Part shown: piece by piece, positions 56,337-64,000 of the stretch
Numbering within the stretch: the stretch's first letter is position 1
Layout of the letters: each line of letters opens with the position of its first letter
From: Bordetella ansorpii
Lineage (GTDB): Bacteria; Pseudomonadota; Gammaproteobacteria; Burkholderiales; Burkholderiaceae_B
Reading direction: 5' to 3'
Assembly: GCF_900078315.1 (NCBI RefSeq)
Contig: NZ_FKBS01000014.1
Coordinates: 1,451,092 to 1,515,091 of the forward strand
Length of the DNA stretch: 64,000 nt
Program-made: the position numbers and the translations under genes
Notes under the pieces: model-generated
Told to the model about the DNA's origin: nothing
The model's database searches: none
What the model saw: only the letters and a program-made list of their open reading frames with translations

Positions 56337-57890
56337 ATGTCATCGTCGACACGGCAGGGCCGCTATGCCCTGGCCGCCGTGTGTCTGTCCGCATCGATGC
56401 TGGGGCTGGAGATATCCAGCGTGCCGCCGATCCTGTCCACCGTCGAGCAGGTCATGGGCGCCAGTTTTCGCCAGCTTCAATGGGTGATGGCGGCCTATAC
56501 GATCGCCATGACCACGATCCTGATGGCGGTCGGCACGCTGGCCGACCGCTATGGCCGCAAGCGGGTCTTCAACGCCGGCATCGCGGCCTTCGGCATCACG
56601 TCGCTGGTGTGCGGCCTGACGGAAAGCGCGTCGGTGCTGATCGGGGCGCGTTTCATGCAGGGCCTGGCCGGCGCGATGATGCTGATCTGCCAGATCGCCA
56701 TTCTGTCGAACCAGTTCCGCGCTGGGCAGGCGCGTGCGCGGGCCTTCGCGTGGTGGGGCATCGTGTTCGGCGCGGGACTGGGCTTCGGGCCCATCGTCGG
56801 GGGCGTCATCCTGGCGCTGGCAAGCTGGCAATGGGTGTTCCTGGTCCACGTGGCGCTGGCCGTGGCCACCCTGGCGCTCAGCCGCGCGGGCGTGCAGGAG
56901 TCGCGCGACCCGCAGGCGACGCACCTGGACAGCGCCGGCATCGTCACGCTGTCGCTGGCGGTGTTCTGCCTGGTGCTGTTCGTCACGCAGGGACCCGTGC
57001 TGGGGTTCCGGAGCCTGGCGGCGCTGGGCATCATCGGGCTGTCCGCGTGCAGCTTCGCGGCCTTCATCGTTGCCGAGCGCGTCAGCCGCCGGCCGATGAT
57101 CGATTTCTCGGTGTTCCGGGTCCGCAATTTCTCTGGGGCGCTGCTGGGCTCGATGGGGCAGAACTTCAGCTTCTGGCCGTTCATCGTCTATCTGCCGATC
57201 TATTTCCATGTGGGCCTGGGCTATGACAGCGTGCGGACGGGCCTGGCCTTGCTGGCCTATACCCTGCCCACGTTGTTCGTGCCGCCCTTGGCCGAGCGCC
57301 TGTCCCTGCGCTGGCATCCCGGCGTGGTGATTCCCCTGGGCCTGTCGCTGATCGGCGCGGCGTTCGCACTGATGCGGCTGGGCAGCGCATCCGCGCAACC
57401 CGGCTGGCTGATGTTGCCGGGGTGCGTGCTGGCGGGCGTCGGGCTGGGACTGGTCAACACCACGACCACCAATACGATCACCGCCGCCGTGTCGGCCGAG
57501 CGCGCGGGCATGGCGTCCGGCGCGGATACCAGCGCCCGGATGATTTCCCTGGCGTTCAATATCGCGCTGATGGGTTTCGTGCTGGTGGAAGGCATCATGG
57601 CCCACCTGCGCGGTACGCTCGGCGCGGTCGATGGTACGTCCCTGCGTCTGTATGCCGAGCGGATCGCGGCGGGCAGCGCGTCGGCGCAGGCGCCGGGCCA
57701 CGACGATCTGCTGGCGCACGTCGCCGAGCCGGCCATCGCTGCCCATGCCGCGCTGGTGGCCGGTTTCGGCTGGGTGATGATCTATGGGGCGGCCAGCGCC
57801 TTCTTGCTGGCGGGCGCGAGTTATGTGGTGTTCTCGCCCGCACGCCGTGGGCGACAGACCTGCGAGGCGTGCCCCGGCGCCTCGGCTTGA
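56337..57890 (+). CDS. MFS multidrug transporter (EmrB/QacA, 14-helix DHA2 type)
   Basis: A 517-residue transporter. Motif A is LADRYGRKRVF and motif C is GIVFGAGLGFGPIVGGVI. Length and helix count fit the 14-helix proton-driven multidrug family. ATG 56337 is selected because GGAGG lies eight bases upstream; starts at 56271 or 56307 are in frame but lack such a site. No membrane-fusion partner is adjacent, so it may act alone in the inner membrane. The divergent LysR gene suggests inducible expression. Confidence 0.9.
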   Translation: MSSSTRQGRYALAAVCLSASMLGLEISSVPPILSTVEQVMGASFRQLQWVMAAYTIAMTTILMAVGTLADRYGRKRVFNAGIAAFGITSLVCGLTESASVLIGARFMQGLAGAMMLICQIAILSNQFRAGQARARAFAWWGIVFGAGLGFGPIVGGVILALASWQWVFLVHVALAVATLALSRAGVQESRDPQATHLDSAGIVTLSLAVFCLVLFVTQGPVLGFRSLAALGIIGLSACSFAAFIVAERVSRRPMIDFSVFRVRNFSGALLGSMGQNFSFWPFIVYLPIYFHVGLGYDSVRTGLALLAYTLPTLFVPPLAERLSLRWHPGVVIPLGLSLIGAAFALMRLGSASAQPGWLMLPGCVLAGVGLGLVNTTTTNTITAAVSAERAGMASGADTSARMISLAFNIALMGFVLVEGIMAHLRGTLGAVDGTSLRLYAERIAAGSASAQAPGHDDLLAHVAEPAIAAHAALVAGFGWVMIYGAASAFLLAGASYVVFSPARRGRQTCEACPGASA

Positions 57891-58041
57891 ACGAGCTTCC
57901 GGAACAGTATGGGTATCGGCGCGGCGAGTCGGCCCGCCGACCGGTGGACAGGGGCGTGCGGGGGGCGAACCGCCTGCCGATTCCGCCGGCCCGGCCGCCT
58001 GGTTCGGCGAACCAGAGTGGCCATGTCCTTCAACGATGGAA

Positions 58042-58076
58042 AAAAGCCCGCCGAAACGAGCGTTCGGCGGGCTTTT
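58042..58076. terminator. Bidirectional terminator between the MFS gene and rne
   Basis: A perfect 14-bp stem (58042-58055 with 58063-58076) with a 7-base loop; the stem ends in AAAA/TTTT on both strands, so it serves both convergent genes. It lies 36 bases beyond the rne stop. Confidence 0.88.
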
Positions 58077-58112
58077 CATCGGCGGTCCCTTGTCGGGGAC
58101 GCCGGTCATGCC

Positions 58113-61100
58113 TTAACGCAGCGTTTCGACCTGCTGCAGCGGTGCGGTGGACACCGGCTGCACGGGCTTGCGCTCGCGGCCGACGCGCACGGGCGTGGCC
58201 GTGGCGGCGATGCGCGCTTGCGTCTGCGCGTGGCGGGCGGGGTCGGTTTCGACCCAGGTCAGGCCAGCGGCGTTGACGATGGAGTGCAGGCCTTGCTTGC
58301 TGACCACGTCCGATGCCGGAGCGGCAGGCGCCACGGCGATGGGGGCGGCGGCAACGGGCGGTTGCGGCGCGGCGGCCGGGGCCGTCTCGACCGGGGCAGC
58401 CACCACGGGGGCCGGAGCCGGTTCCGCGGCAACGGGGGTCACGACAGGCGCCACGACCGGAGCCGGTTCGGCGGCCGGAGCCGGCGTTTCGGCGGCGGCA
58501 GTCTCCACTGCGGCGGTTTCCACTGCCGGAGCAGCTTCCACCTCTTGAGCGGGCGACACGTCGACCGGTTCGGCTGCGGCCGTCTGCACGGCGCTCGGTT
58601 CCACTGCGGCGGTTTCCACTGTGGCCGGGGCGGGGGTTTGCTCCGTCACGGACACGGCGGGCGTCGACTCGGATGCTTCGACCACGGGCGAGGCGACCGG
58701 TTCGGCAGGAACGGCCGCGGCGACGGGTTGCTGGACGGGCTCGGCAACAGCCTGGACCGGCGCGGATTCCGCAACGGCGGCCTGCACCGGGGCCTGCTCG
58801 GCGGTCACGGGCTCGGCGGCAACCGGGGCCGCAGCGGCCGGCGCGGCGGCTTGGGCCGACACGGGCGCGGCGGAGGCCGTTTCGCTGGCGACGTCGCGCA
58901 GGGCCTCCTGGGCATCCTGCGCCAGGCTGTCGGCCTCTTGGCCTTCGCCTTCCTGGCCTTCGACGACGGGCGTGCCGTCCTCGTTGACACGGCGGCCACG
59001 GCGGCTGCGGCGGCGGCGGCGCTTGCGCTCGGGATCGGCACCGGCTTCGGCGCCTTCCGCGCCTTCGGCGGTCAGGCCGTCGGCTTGCGTATCGTCCAGA
59101 TCCTCGGCATCGGCCAGCTTGCGGGCTTCGGCAGGCGCGGCTTCAGCGGCGGGGCGATGGTCGGGCAGGGCGGAGGCCACGGTCTCGGCCAATGCGGCGA
59201 CCATGGTTTCCTGCTCGCTCATCGCACCTTGCGGGCCGTCTTCACGGCGGCCACGGCCGCGGCGGCCACGGCCACGACGACCGCCGCTGCCGGCGTCTTC
59301 GCCTTCGGCCCCGGAGGCAGGGGCGCGTTCGGGACGGGCGGCGGCCGCTGCAGCGGTGGCGTCGCGATCGCGCTCGCCGCGCTGCGGGCGGTCGGCGCGC
59401 TGCTGCTCTTCAGGGCGGCGGCCACCACGGCGGTTGCCGGCGTTCACGTCGGCCTCGGCGGCGTCGCCACGGCCCTGGCCTTCGTTGCGGCGGCCGCGGT
59501 TGCGGTCGGAGCCGTGGCGTTCGCCGCGGCGTTCCTGGCCGTCATGCGAGCGGCGGCCACGTCCGGAGCCGCTGGTGTTGCGGCGGGCTTCTTCCTGCGG
59601 CTCGGCCACGGGGGCGGGCGCGGCGGCCGGCGTGCTGCTGCCGCCACCCAGCCAGTTGGCCAAGCGCTTGAACAGGCCACCCAGGCCACCGGTGGCGGCG
59701 GGGGTGGCTTGCGCAACCGGTGCGGGGGCCGGAGCCGGAGCAGGCGTCGAGATCGGGGCGGGCTGCGAGGGCGTGATGCCCTTGACCAGCGCCTCGGGCT
59801 TGGCCTTGGTTTCCTGTTCGCGCGGCGACCAGACCACGTCGGTGGCCGGGGCTTCGGCCAGCTCGAAGCTGGTCCGGGGCTCTTCCAGGCGCGGATCGTC
59901 GTGGCGCAGGCGCTCGATGTGATGGTGCGGGGTTTCCAGGTGCTTGTTGGGAATCAGCACCAGGTTGACCTTCAGGCGGGCTTCCATCTTGGCGATGTCG
60001 GCGCGCTTTTCGTTCAGCAGGAAGGTGGCCACTTCGACCGGCACCTGGGCGTGGACCGCCGCGGTGTTTTCCTTCATGGCTTCTTCCTGCAGCAGGCGCA
60101 GGACGTGCAGGGCGCTGGATTCCGCATCGCGGATCACGCCGGTGCCCGTGCAGCGCGGGCAGGTGATGTGCGAGCCTTCGTTCAGGGCCGGACGCAGGCG
60201 CTGGCGCGACAGTTCCATCAGGCCGAAGCGCGAGATCTTGCCCATTTGCACGCGGGCGCGGTCGAAATGGAGGGCGTCGCGCAGGCGCTGTTCGACGGCG
60301 CGCTGGTTCTTGCCTTCTTCCATGTCGATGAAGTCGATCACGATCAGGCCGCCCAGGTCGCGCAGGCGCAACTGGCGGGCCACTTCGTCGGCGGCTTCCA
60401 GGTTGGTGCGCAGCGCGGTTTCCTCGATGTCGGCGCCGCGCGTCGAACGCGCGGAGTTGACGTCGACGGCCACCAGCGCCTCGGTGTGGTCGATGACCAC
60501 GGCGCCGCCCGAGGGCAGCTGCACGGTGCGCGAGTAGGCGGTTTCGATCTGGTGTTCGATCTGGAAGCGCGAGAACAGCGGGATATCGTCGCGGTAGCGC
60601 TTGACGCGCTGCACGTTGTCCGGCATCACCACGCTCATGAAGGCGGTGGCCTGGTCGGCGATCTCGTCGGTATCGATCAGGATCTCGCCGATTTCAGGCG
60701 AGAAGTAGTCGCGGATGGCCCGGATGACCAGGCTGGACTCGAGGTAGATCAGGATGGGGGCGGCGTTGTCGCGGGCGGCGCCGTCGATGGCCGTCCATAG
60801 CTGCATCAGGTACGCCATGTCCCATTGCAGTTCTTCCACGCTGCGGCCGATGCCGGCCGTGCGCGCGATGATGCTCATGCCCTGGGGCACGTCGAGCTGT
60901 TCCATCGTGTCGCGCAGTTCCTGGCGGTCCTCGCCCTCGACGCGGCGCGAAACGCCACCGCCACGGGGGTTGTTGGGCATCAGGACCAGATAGCGGCCAG
61001 CCAGCGAGATGAACGTGGTCAGGGCGGCGCCCTTGTTGCCGCGCTCTTCCTTTTCGACCTGGACGATGAGTTCCTGGCCTTCCTTCAGGGCGTCCTGGAT

Positions 61101-61364
61101 GCGCGCGCTGCGCACGTCGACGCCTTCCTTGAAGTAGCTGCGGGCGACTTCCTTGAACGGCAGGAAGCCGTGGCGCTCTTCGCCGTAATTGACGAAGCAG
61201 GCTTCCAGGCCGGGTTCGATGCGGGTGATGACGCCCTTGTAGATGTTGCCTTTGCGCTGTTCGCGGCCGGCGATTTCAATGTCGAGATCGATGAGTTTTT
61301 GCCCATCGACGATGGCAACGCGCAGTTCTTCCTGGTGCGTTGCGTTGAACAACATACGCTTCAT
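58113..61364 (-). CDS. rne: Ribonuclease E
   Basis: Main endoribonuclease of mRNA decay and rRNA/tRNA processing. It has 1083 residues. The S1 domain lies about 39-120, and the DNase I-like catalytic site carries D301, N303 and D344, with Zn-link cysteines C402 and C405 (TCPRCTGTG). All are offset by two from E. coli. The C-terminal half (about 560-1083) is a disordered scaffold: Arg-rich RNA-binding patches (for example [15 protein letters not shown]), then a long Ala/Pro/Val-rich repeat-like tail and a conserved-looking end. GGAG precedes ATG 61364. A long structured leader lies upstream. Confidence 0.95.
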   Translation of the reverse strand: MKRMLFNATHQEELRVAIVDGQKLIDLDIEIAGREQRKGNIYKGVITRIEPGLEACFVNYGEERHGFLPFKEVARSYFKEGVDVRSARIQDALKEGQELIVQVEKEERGNKGAALTTFISLAGRYLVLMPNNPRGGGVSRRVEGEDRQELRDTMEQLDVPQGMSIIARTAGIGRSVEELQWDMAYLMQLWTAIDGAARDNAAPILIYLESSLVIRAIRDYFSPEIGEILIDTDEIADQATAFMSVVMPDNVQRVKRYRDDIPLFSRFQIEHQIETAYSRTVQLPSGGAVVIDHTEALVAVDVNSARSTRGADIEETALRTNLEAADEVARQLRLRDLGGLIVIDFIDMEEGKNQRAVEQRLRDALHFDRARVQMGKISRFGLMELSRQRLRPALNEGSHITCPRCTGTGVIRDAESSALHVLRLLQEEAMKENTAAVHAQVPVEVATFLLNEKRADIAKMEARLKVNLVLIPNKHLETPHHHIERLRHDDPRLEEPRTSFELAEAPATDVVWSPREQETKAKPEALVKGITPSQPAPISTPAPAPAPAPVAQATPAATGGLGGLFKRLANWLGGGSSTPAAAPAPVAEPQEEARRNTSGSGRGRRSHDGQERRGERHGSDRNRGRRNEGQGRGDAAEADVNAGNRRGGRRPEEQQRADRPQRGERDRDATAAAAAARPERAPASGAEGEDAGSGGRRGRGRRGRGRREDGPQGAMSEQETMVAALAETVASALPDHRPAAEAAPAEARKLADAEDLDDTQADGLTAEGAEGAEAGADPERKRRRRRSRRGRRVNEDGTPVVEGQEGEGQEADSLAQDAQEALRDVASETASAAPVSAQAAAPAAAAPVAAEPVTAEQAPVQAAVAESAPVQAVAEPVQQPVAAAVPAEPVASPVVEASESTPAVSVTEQTPAPATVETAAVEPSAVQTAAAEPVDVSPAQEVEAAPAVETAAVETAAAETPAPAAEPAPVVAPVVTPVAAEPAPAPVVAAPVETAPAAAPQPPVAAAPIAVAPAAPASDVVSKQGLHSIVNAAGLTWVETDPARHAQTQARIAATATPVRVGRERKPVQPVSTAPLQQVETLR

Positions 61365-61777
61365 GAGTGCGATTCTCCTAGGCATGACACGCCGATATCG
61401 GCGCGTGACCTCGGATCGCTCGGGCTGCGGACTGAAACTTGCAAGAGGGCGGACCGTACCCGGGCTGTGGCCCGGGCGTATCCGCGGCGGGTCAGGCGGG
61501 CACAACGCGCCGAACGGCGCGGGGTTCTATCAGCAGGGGAGTCAGGTTCACTGAACGTGGTCGACGGAAGAGTTGCTGGGAACGTCAGATGCGGCAAGGT
61601 TTGTGACGCTCGCGCGCATCTGGTGCTTTATTTAAAATTGACGATTCTTGCGGTGCTTCAGAGCCGCTTGCGGCTGCAGCGCTTCCTGCCAGGAAGGCGG
61701 GCATTGCGTGCCACACCACCATCCGGCAAGGCGCGCTTGCGCCGGCGACCGAGAGACCCCAGAGCTGAGCGAGCACG
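61365..61777 (-). promoter_or_regulatory. Long structured 5' leader of rne
   Basis: From the candidate promoter to the rne start is about 400 bases without a convincing gene. Three compact hairpins occur in it: 61506-61521 (7-bp arms), 61459-61476 (CCCGGGC/GCCCGGG) and a perfect palindrome at 61390-61403, about 26 bases before the ATG. E. coli rne has a 361-base leader with hairpins through which RNase E feeds back on its own mRNA; this leader resembles it in size and layout, not in sequence. Confidence 0.5.
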
Positions 61778-61807
61778 AGTGTACGAAACGTACGGCAGGC
61801 AGTACAA
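61778..61807 (-). promoter_or_regulatory. Candidate rne promoter
   Basis: On the minus strand TTGTAC (61807-61802) and TACACT (61783-61778) are separated by 18 bases. The plus-strand side up to rluC (61808-62023) holds no gene; it has small stem-forming GGCTG/CAGCC repeats near 61990-62010 and no clear promoter that I can name. Confidence 0.4.
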
Positions 61808-62023
61808 AGTACAATGATGGCCTGCGTGCTCGACGGAGACGCGCAACTAGTCTTATCTTGGTGCCTTACATCCACTTCAGTGGGTTTTACACCTCAGTAG
61901 TGGAGTAGTGGTTTACTTCCCGGTAGTGGCCTATTCAAATATCGGCCCCTAGCGGACACACCCCTAGTCACAGCATCTCTACGCCAAGCGGCTGGTTCAG
62001 CCCCTTAAGGCTGTCCCGATTAT

Positions 62024-62995
62024 ATGTCGCTTTCCGCAATGCGCAAAGAAACTTCCACCGCCGCTCAACAACCGGCCGTCCGCATGGTCGAGGTAGGCCC
62101 CGAGCACGATGGCCAGCGCATCGACAACTTCCTGCTTCGCCTGTGCAAGGGCGTCCCCAAGAGCCACATCTACAAGGCCATCCGTGACGGCCAGGTGCGT
62201 GTCAACAAGGGACGCATCGGCGCCGACTATCGCCTGGCGATCAGCGACGTGGTGCGCGTGCCCCCGCTGCGCTTGCCTGATCCTGGCGCGCCGCGACCCG
62301 TGCCGGCCGCCGAATTCCCCGTGGTCTACGAAGACGACGCCATGCTGGTCATCGACAAGCCGGCCGGCGTGGCCGTGCACGGTGGCAGCGGCGTGTCGTT
62401 CGGCGTCATCGAGCAACTGCGCGCCGCGCGGCCCGAGGCGCGTTTCCTCGAACTGGTGCACCGCCTCGACCGCGAAACCTCCGGCCTGCTCATGGTGGGC
62501 AAGAAGCGCAACGCGCTGCTGGCGCTGCACGCCATGCTCCGCGAGGGCGGCGCCCGGAAGCACTATTACGCGCTGGTGCAGGGCGATTGGGTCAACGACC
62601 GCCAGCACATCCGCCTGCCGCTGACCAAATGGACCACCGCCAGCGGCGAGCGCCGGGTGAAGGTCGATCCCCAGAATGGGCAGACGGCCCATACCATCGT
62701 CACAATGAAACAACGGTTCGGCCAGTACAGTCTGGTCGACGCCGAATTGCGCACGGGCCGTACGCACCAGATCCGCGTGCATCTGGCGTCCAGCGGGTTT
62801 CCCATCGTGGGGGATGATAAATACGGGACGGATGAGGTGCGCGCCGAGTTCGCCCGGCGCGGGTTCGGCCGCATGTTCCTGCATGCGCACAGCCTGACCC
62901 TGCCGCATCCGCTCACGGGTGAAACCCTGGAACTGAACGCACCGCTGCCCAAGGCATGCGTGCAGATATTGCAGCAACTGGAGACGAAGGCATGA
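62024..62995 (+). CDS. rluC: 23S rRNA pseudouridine synthase RluC
   Basis: Modifies U955, U2504 and U2580 in E. coli. The 323 residues have an N-terminal S4 RNA-binding domain (GQRIDNFLLRLCKGVPKSHI) and the catalytic domain with D in HRLDRETSGLLMVG. RTGRTHQIRVHLASSGFPI also belongs to that domain. It is divergent from rne, the same neighbourhood as in enterobacteria. ATG 62024 is given; ATG 62039 is also possible, as neither has a strong Shine-Dalgarno site. Confidence 0.93.
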   Translation: MSLSAMRKETSTAAQQPAVRMVEVGPEHDGQRIDNFLLRLCKGVPKSHIYKAIRDGQVRVNKGRIGADYRLAISDVVRVPPLRLPDPGAPRPVPAAEFPVVYEDDAMLVIDKPAGVAVHGGSGVSFGVIEQLRAARPEARFLELVHRLDRETSGLLMVGKKRNALLALHAMLREGGARKHYYALVQGDWVNDRQHIRLPLTKWTTASGERRVKVDPQNGQTAHTIVTMKQRFGQYSLVDAELRTGRTHQIRVHLASSGFPIVGDDKYGTDEVRAEFARRGFGRMFLHAHSLTLPHPLTGETLELNAPLPKACVQILQQLETKA

Positions 62996-63720
62996 GCTCG
63001 CCGAGCCGACTCAATGGCGAATACCGGGGTGCGGAGCACGAAGCTCCGATGCGTAACCCTTCTTATAAGCTGGTGGTGTTCGATTGGGACGGCACGCTGA
63101 TGGATTCCACCCACAGCATCGTGGCGGCCATCCAGGGGGCCTGCCGTGATCTCGATCTGCCCGTGCCGTCGGCCTCCGAGGCCAGCTGGGTGATCGGCCT
63201 GTCGCTGGAAAGCGCGCTGCGCCGCGCGGTGCCCGAACTGACCCAGTCCATGGTGCCGCGCTTCCTGGAGCGCTACCGCACGCATTACCTGTTGCGCGAC
63301 CCCGAGCTGCGCCTGTTCGACGGCGTGCCCGATCTGCTGGCTGCCCTGGCGCAGCAGCAGGCGCTGATGGCCGTGGCCACCGGCAAGAGCCGGGTGGGGC
63401 TGGACCGCGCCCTGGCGGCGTCGGCCACCCGCAGCGTGTTCGCCGCGACCCGGACCGCCGACGAAACCTTCAGCAAGCCGCATCCGGCCATGTTGAACGA
63501 GCTGATGGAAGAACTCGACGTGGCGCCCGAGCAGGTCGTCATGATCGGCGACACCTCCCACGATCTGCGCATGGCCGCCAATGCCGGCGTGCACAGCGTG
63601 GGCGTCACTTATGGGGCCCACGCGCTGGCCGAGTTGCAGGATTGCGGGCCGCAGGCCATCGTCGGCAACGTGGCCGAGCTGCGGCAGTGGCTGCTGCCGC
63701 GCACGGGCGTGCCGGCCTGA
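62992..63720 (+). CDS. HAD-IA family phosphatase (phosphoglycolate phosphatase-like)
   Basis: A HAD hydrolase of 242 residues with motif I VVFDWDGTLMDST, motif II ATGKSRVGLDRAL, motif III lysine in SKPHPAML and motif IV IGDTSHDLRMAANAG. The substrate is probably a small phosphate ester. The start at 62992 overlaps the rluC stop (ATGA); the family-like part begins at a second ATG, 63049, after a poorly conserved 19-residue leader. rluC and this gene are a common pair in beta-proteobacteria. The 170 bases after it carry imperfect hairpins (about 63769-63821 and 63844-63860) and no gene. Confidence 0.88.
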   Translation: MSSPSRLNGEYRGAEHEAPMRNPSYKLVVFDWDGTLMDSTHSIVAAIQGACRDLDLPVPSASEASWVIGLSLESALRRAVPELTQSMVPRFLERYRTHYLLRDPELRLFDGVPDLLAALAQQQALMAVATGKSRVGLDRALAASATRSVFAATRTADETFSKPHPAMLNELMEELDVAPEQVVMIGDTSHDLRMAANAGVHSVGVTYGAHALAELQDCGPQAIVGNVAELRQWLLPRTGVPA

Positions 63721-63891
63721 CGGCGGACCGGGGAACACGACAGCGGTTGCGCGGTCAGACTGCTGGTAGGCGTTCCGGCCTGGCGCCGGGGGGCGTGCGT
63801 TGCATCCGGCTGGCGCCTCGGAACGTACATATAGGCGATTCGGCCGGGAATAGATCCCGGCTTGCCGGCGTCTAATCCACATATGGGCGCC

Positions 63892-64000
63892 TAGGGCCTG
63901 TTAACCCTAAAAGGAGCCTCGCATGCGAACAGAAACGTGCGGATGGCAAGGCGCGAAGCGCAGCCGTGGTGGTGCCACGGCGAGCATTCGCAACGCAGAC
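63892..64000. mobile_element. Second MITE-like copy, cut by the window end
   Basis: The sequence matches the reverse complement of 55228-55335 with about four substitutions (two in the terminal repeat, two in the second hairpin arm). It again starts within CTAG (63891-63894). It includes the terminal repeat and the first half of the 16-bp-arm hairpin with its GCCGTGG-type core; the rest lies outside the window. Confidence 0.75.

Noticed and set aside
61585..61875. A 96-codon minus-strand frame in the rne leader
   Set aside because: No ribosome-binding site, no recognisable pattern, and it overlaps the candidate promoter; more likely part of a non-coding leader.

Overview
The window is chromosomal DNA of a high-GC beta-proteobacterium of the family Alcaligenaceae, most likely Bordetella or a close relative such as Achromobacter. 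The evidence is the uniformly GC-rich coding, the RisA/RisS two-component pair (RisA aspartate at residue 60), a Par27-type periplasmic parvulin, a PagL lipid A deacylase and the trpB-trpA-accD order. RisS is full length, which argues against B. pertussis. Nearly all of the window is ordinary core genome, densely packed and often coupled through ATGA overlaps. I see no prophage, CRISPR array, tRNA, rRNA or intact insertion sequence.

Layout. 1-5 kb: mfd (5' part), ispD, ispF, murI, a VOC protein, an MFS transporter and a coupled 49-residue membrane peptide. 5-8.6 kb, minus strand: risA-risS, then ahpC-ahpD for peroxide defence. 8.7-12.5 kb: a TsaB-RimI fusion overlapping a family 4 uracil-DNA glycosylase, then lplT. 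12.8-19.6 kb: smc-zipA-ligA (chromosome structure, division, ligation). 19.8-21.9 kb, minus: msrB-yciB-bolA-parvulin. 22.2-34.6 kb: two complete branched-chain-amino-acid-type ABC transporters of different architecture, with an orphan betaine-type binding protein and an orphan LytS-like sensor between them. 34.8-38.8 kb, minus: nth-rnfB, phaZ, ferredoxin reductase and fdxA. 39.4-45.9 kb: pncB, ridA, a flavodoxin-like protein, mtfA, relA, argE. 46-49.7 kb: trpB-trpA-accD-pagL. 49.8-57.9 kb is the accessory part: two MFS pumps, two LysR regulators, an EamA exporter with a thioesterase, and a MocR-type regulator. 58.1-63.7 kb: rne, then rluC and a HAD phosphatase. The terminal 100 bp is a truncated repeat.

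The most notable non-coding signals are these. (1) A 26-bp dyad with 10-bp arms lies in the MocR/thioesterase divergent promoter at 53.7 kb and recurs almost identically 50 kb away upstream of the MFS gene at 3.7 kb, which suggests a small regulon. (2) A 272-bp element with perfect terminal inverted repeats, two nested internal hairpins and CTAG at both ends looks like a MITE; part of a second copy ends the window. (3) Two inverted copies of a 49-bp hairpin unit fill the gap upstream of pncB. I did not find a convincing wholly new multi-gene system. The regulatory and repeat observations are the leads worth following.
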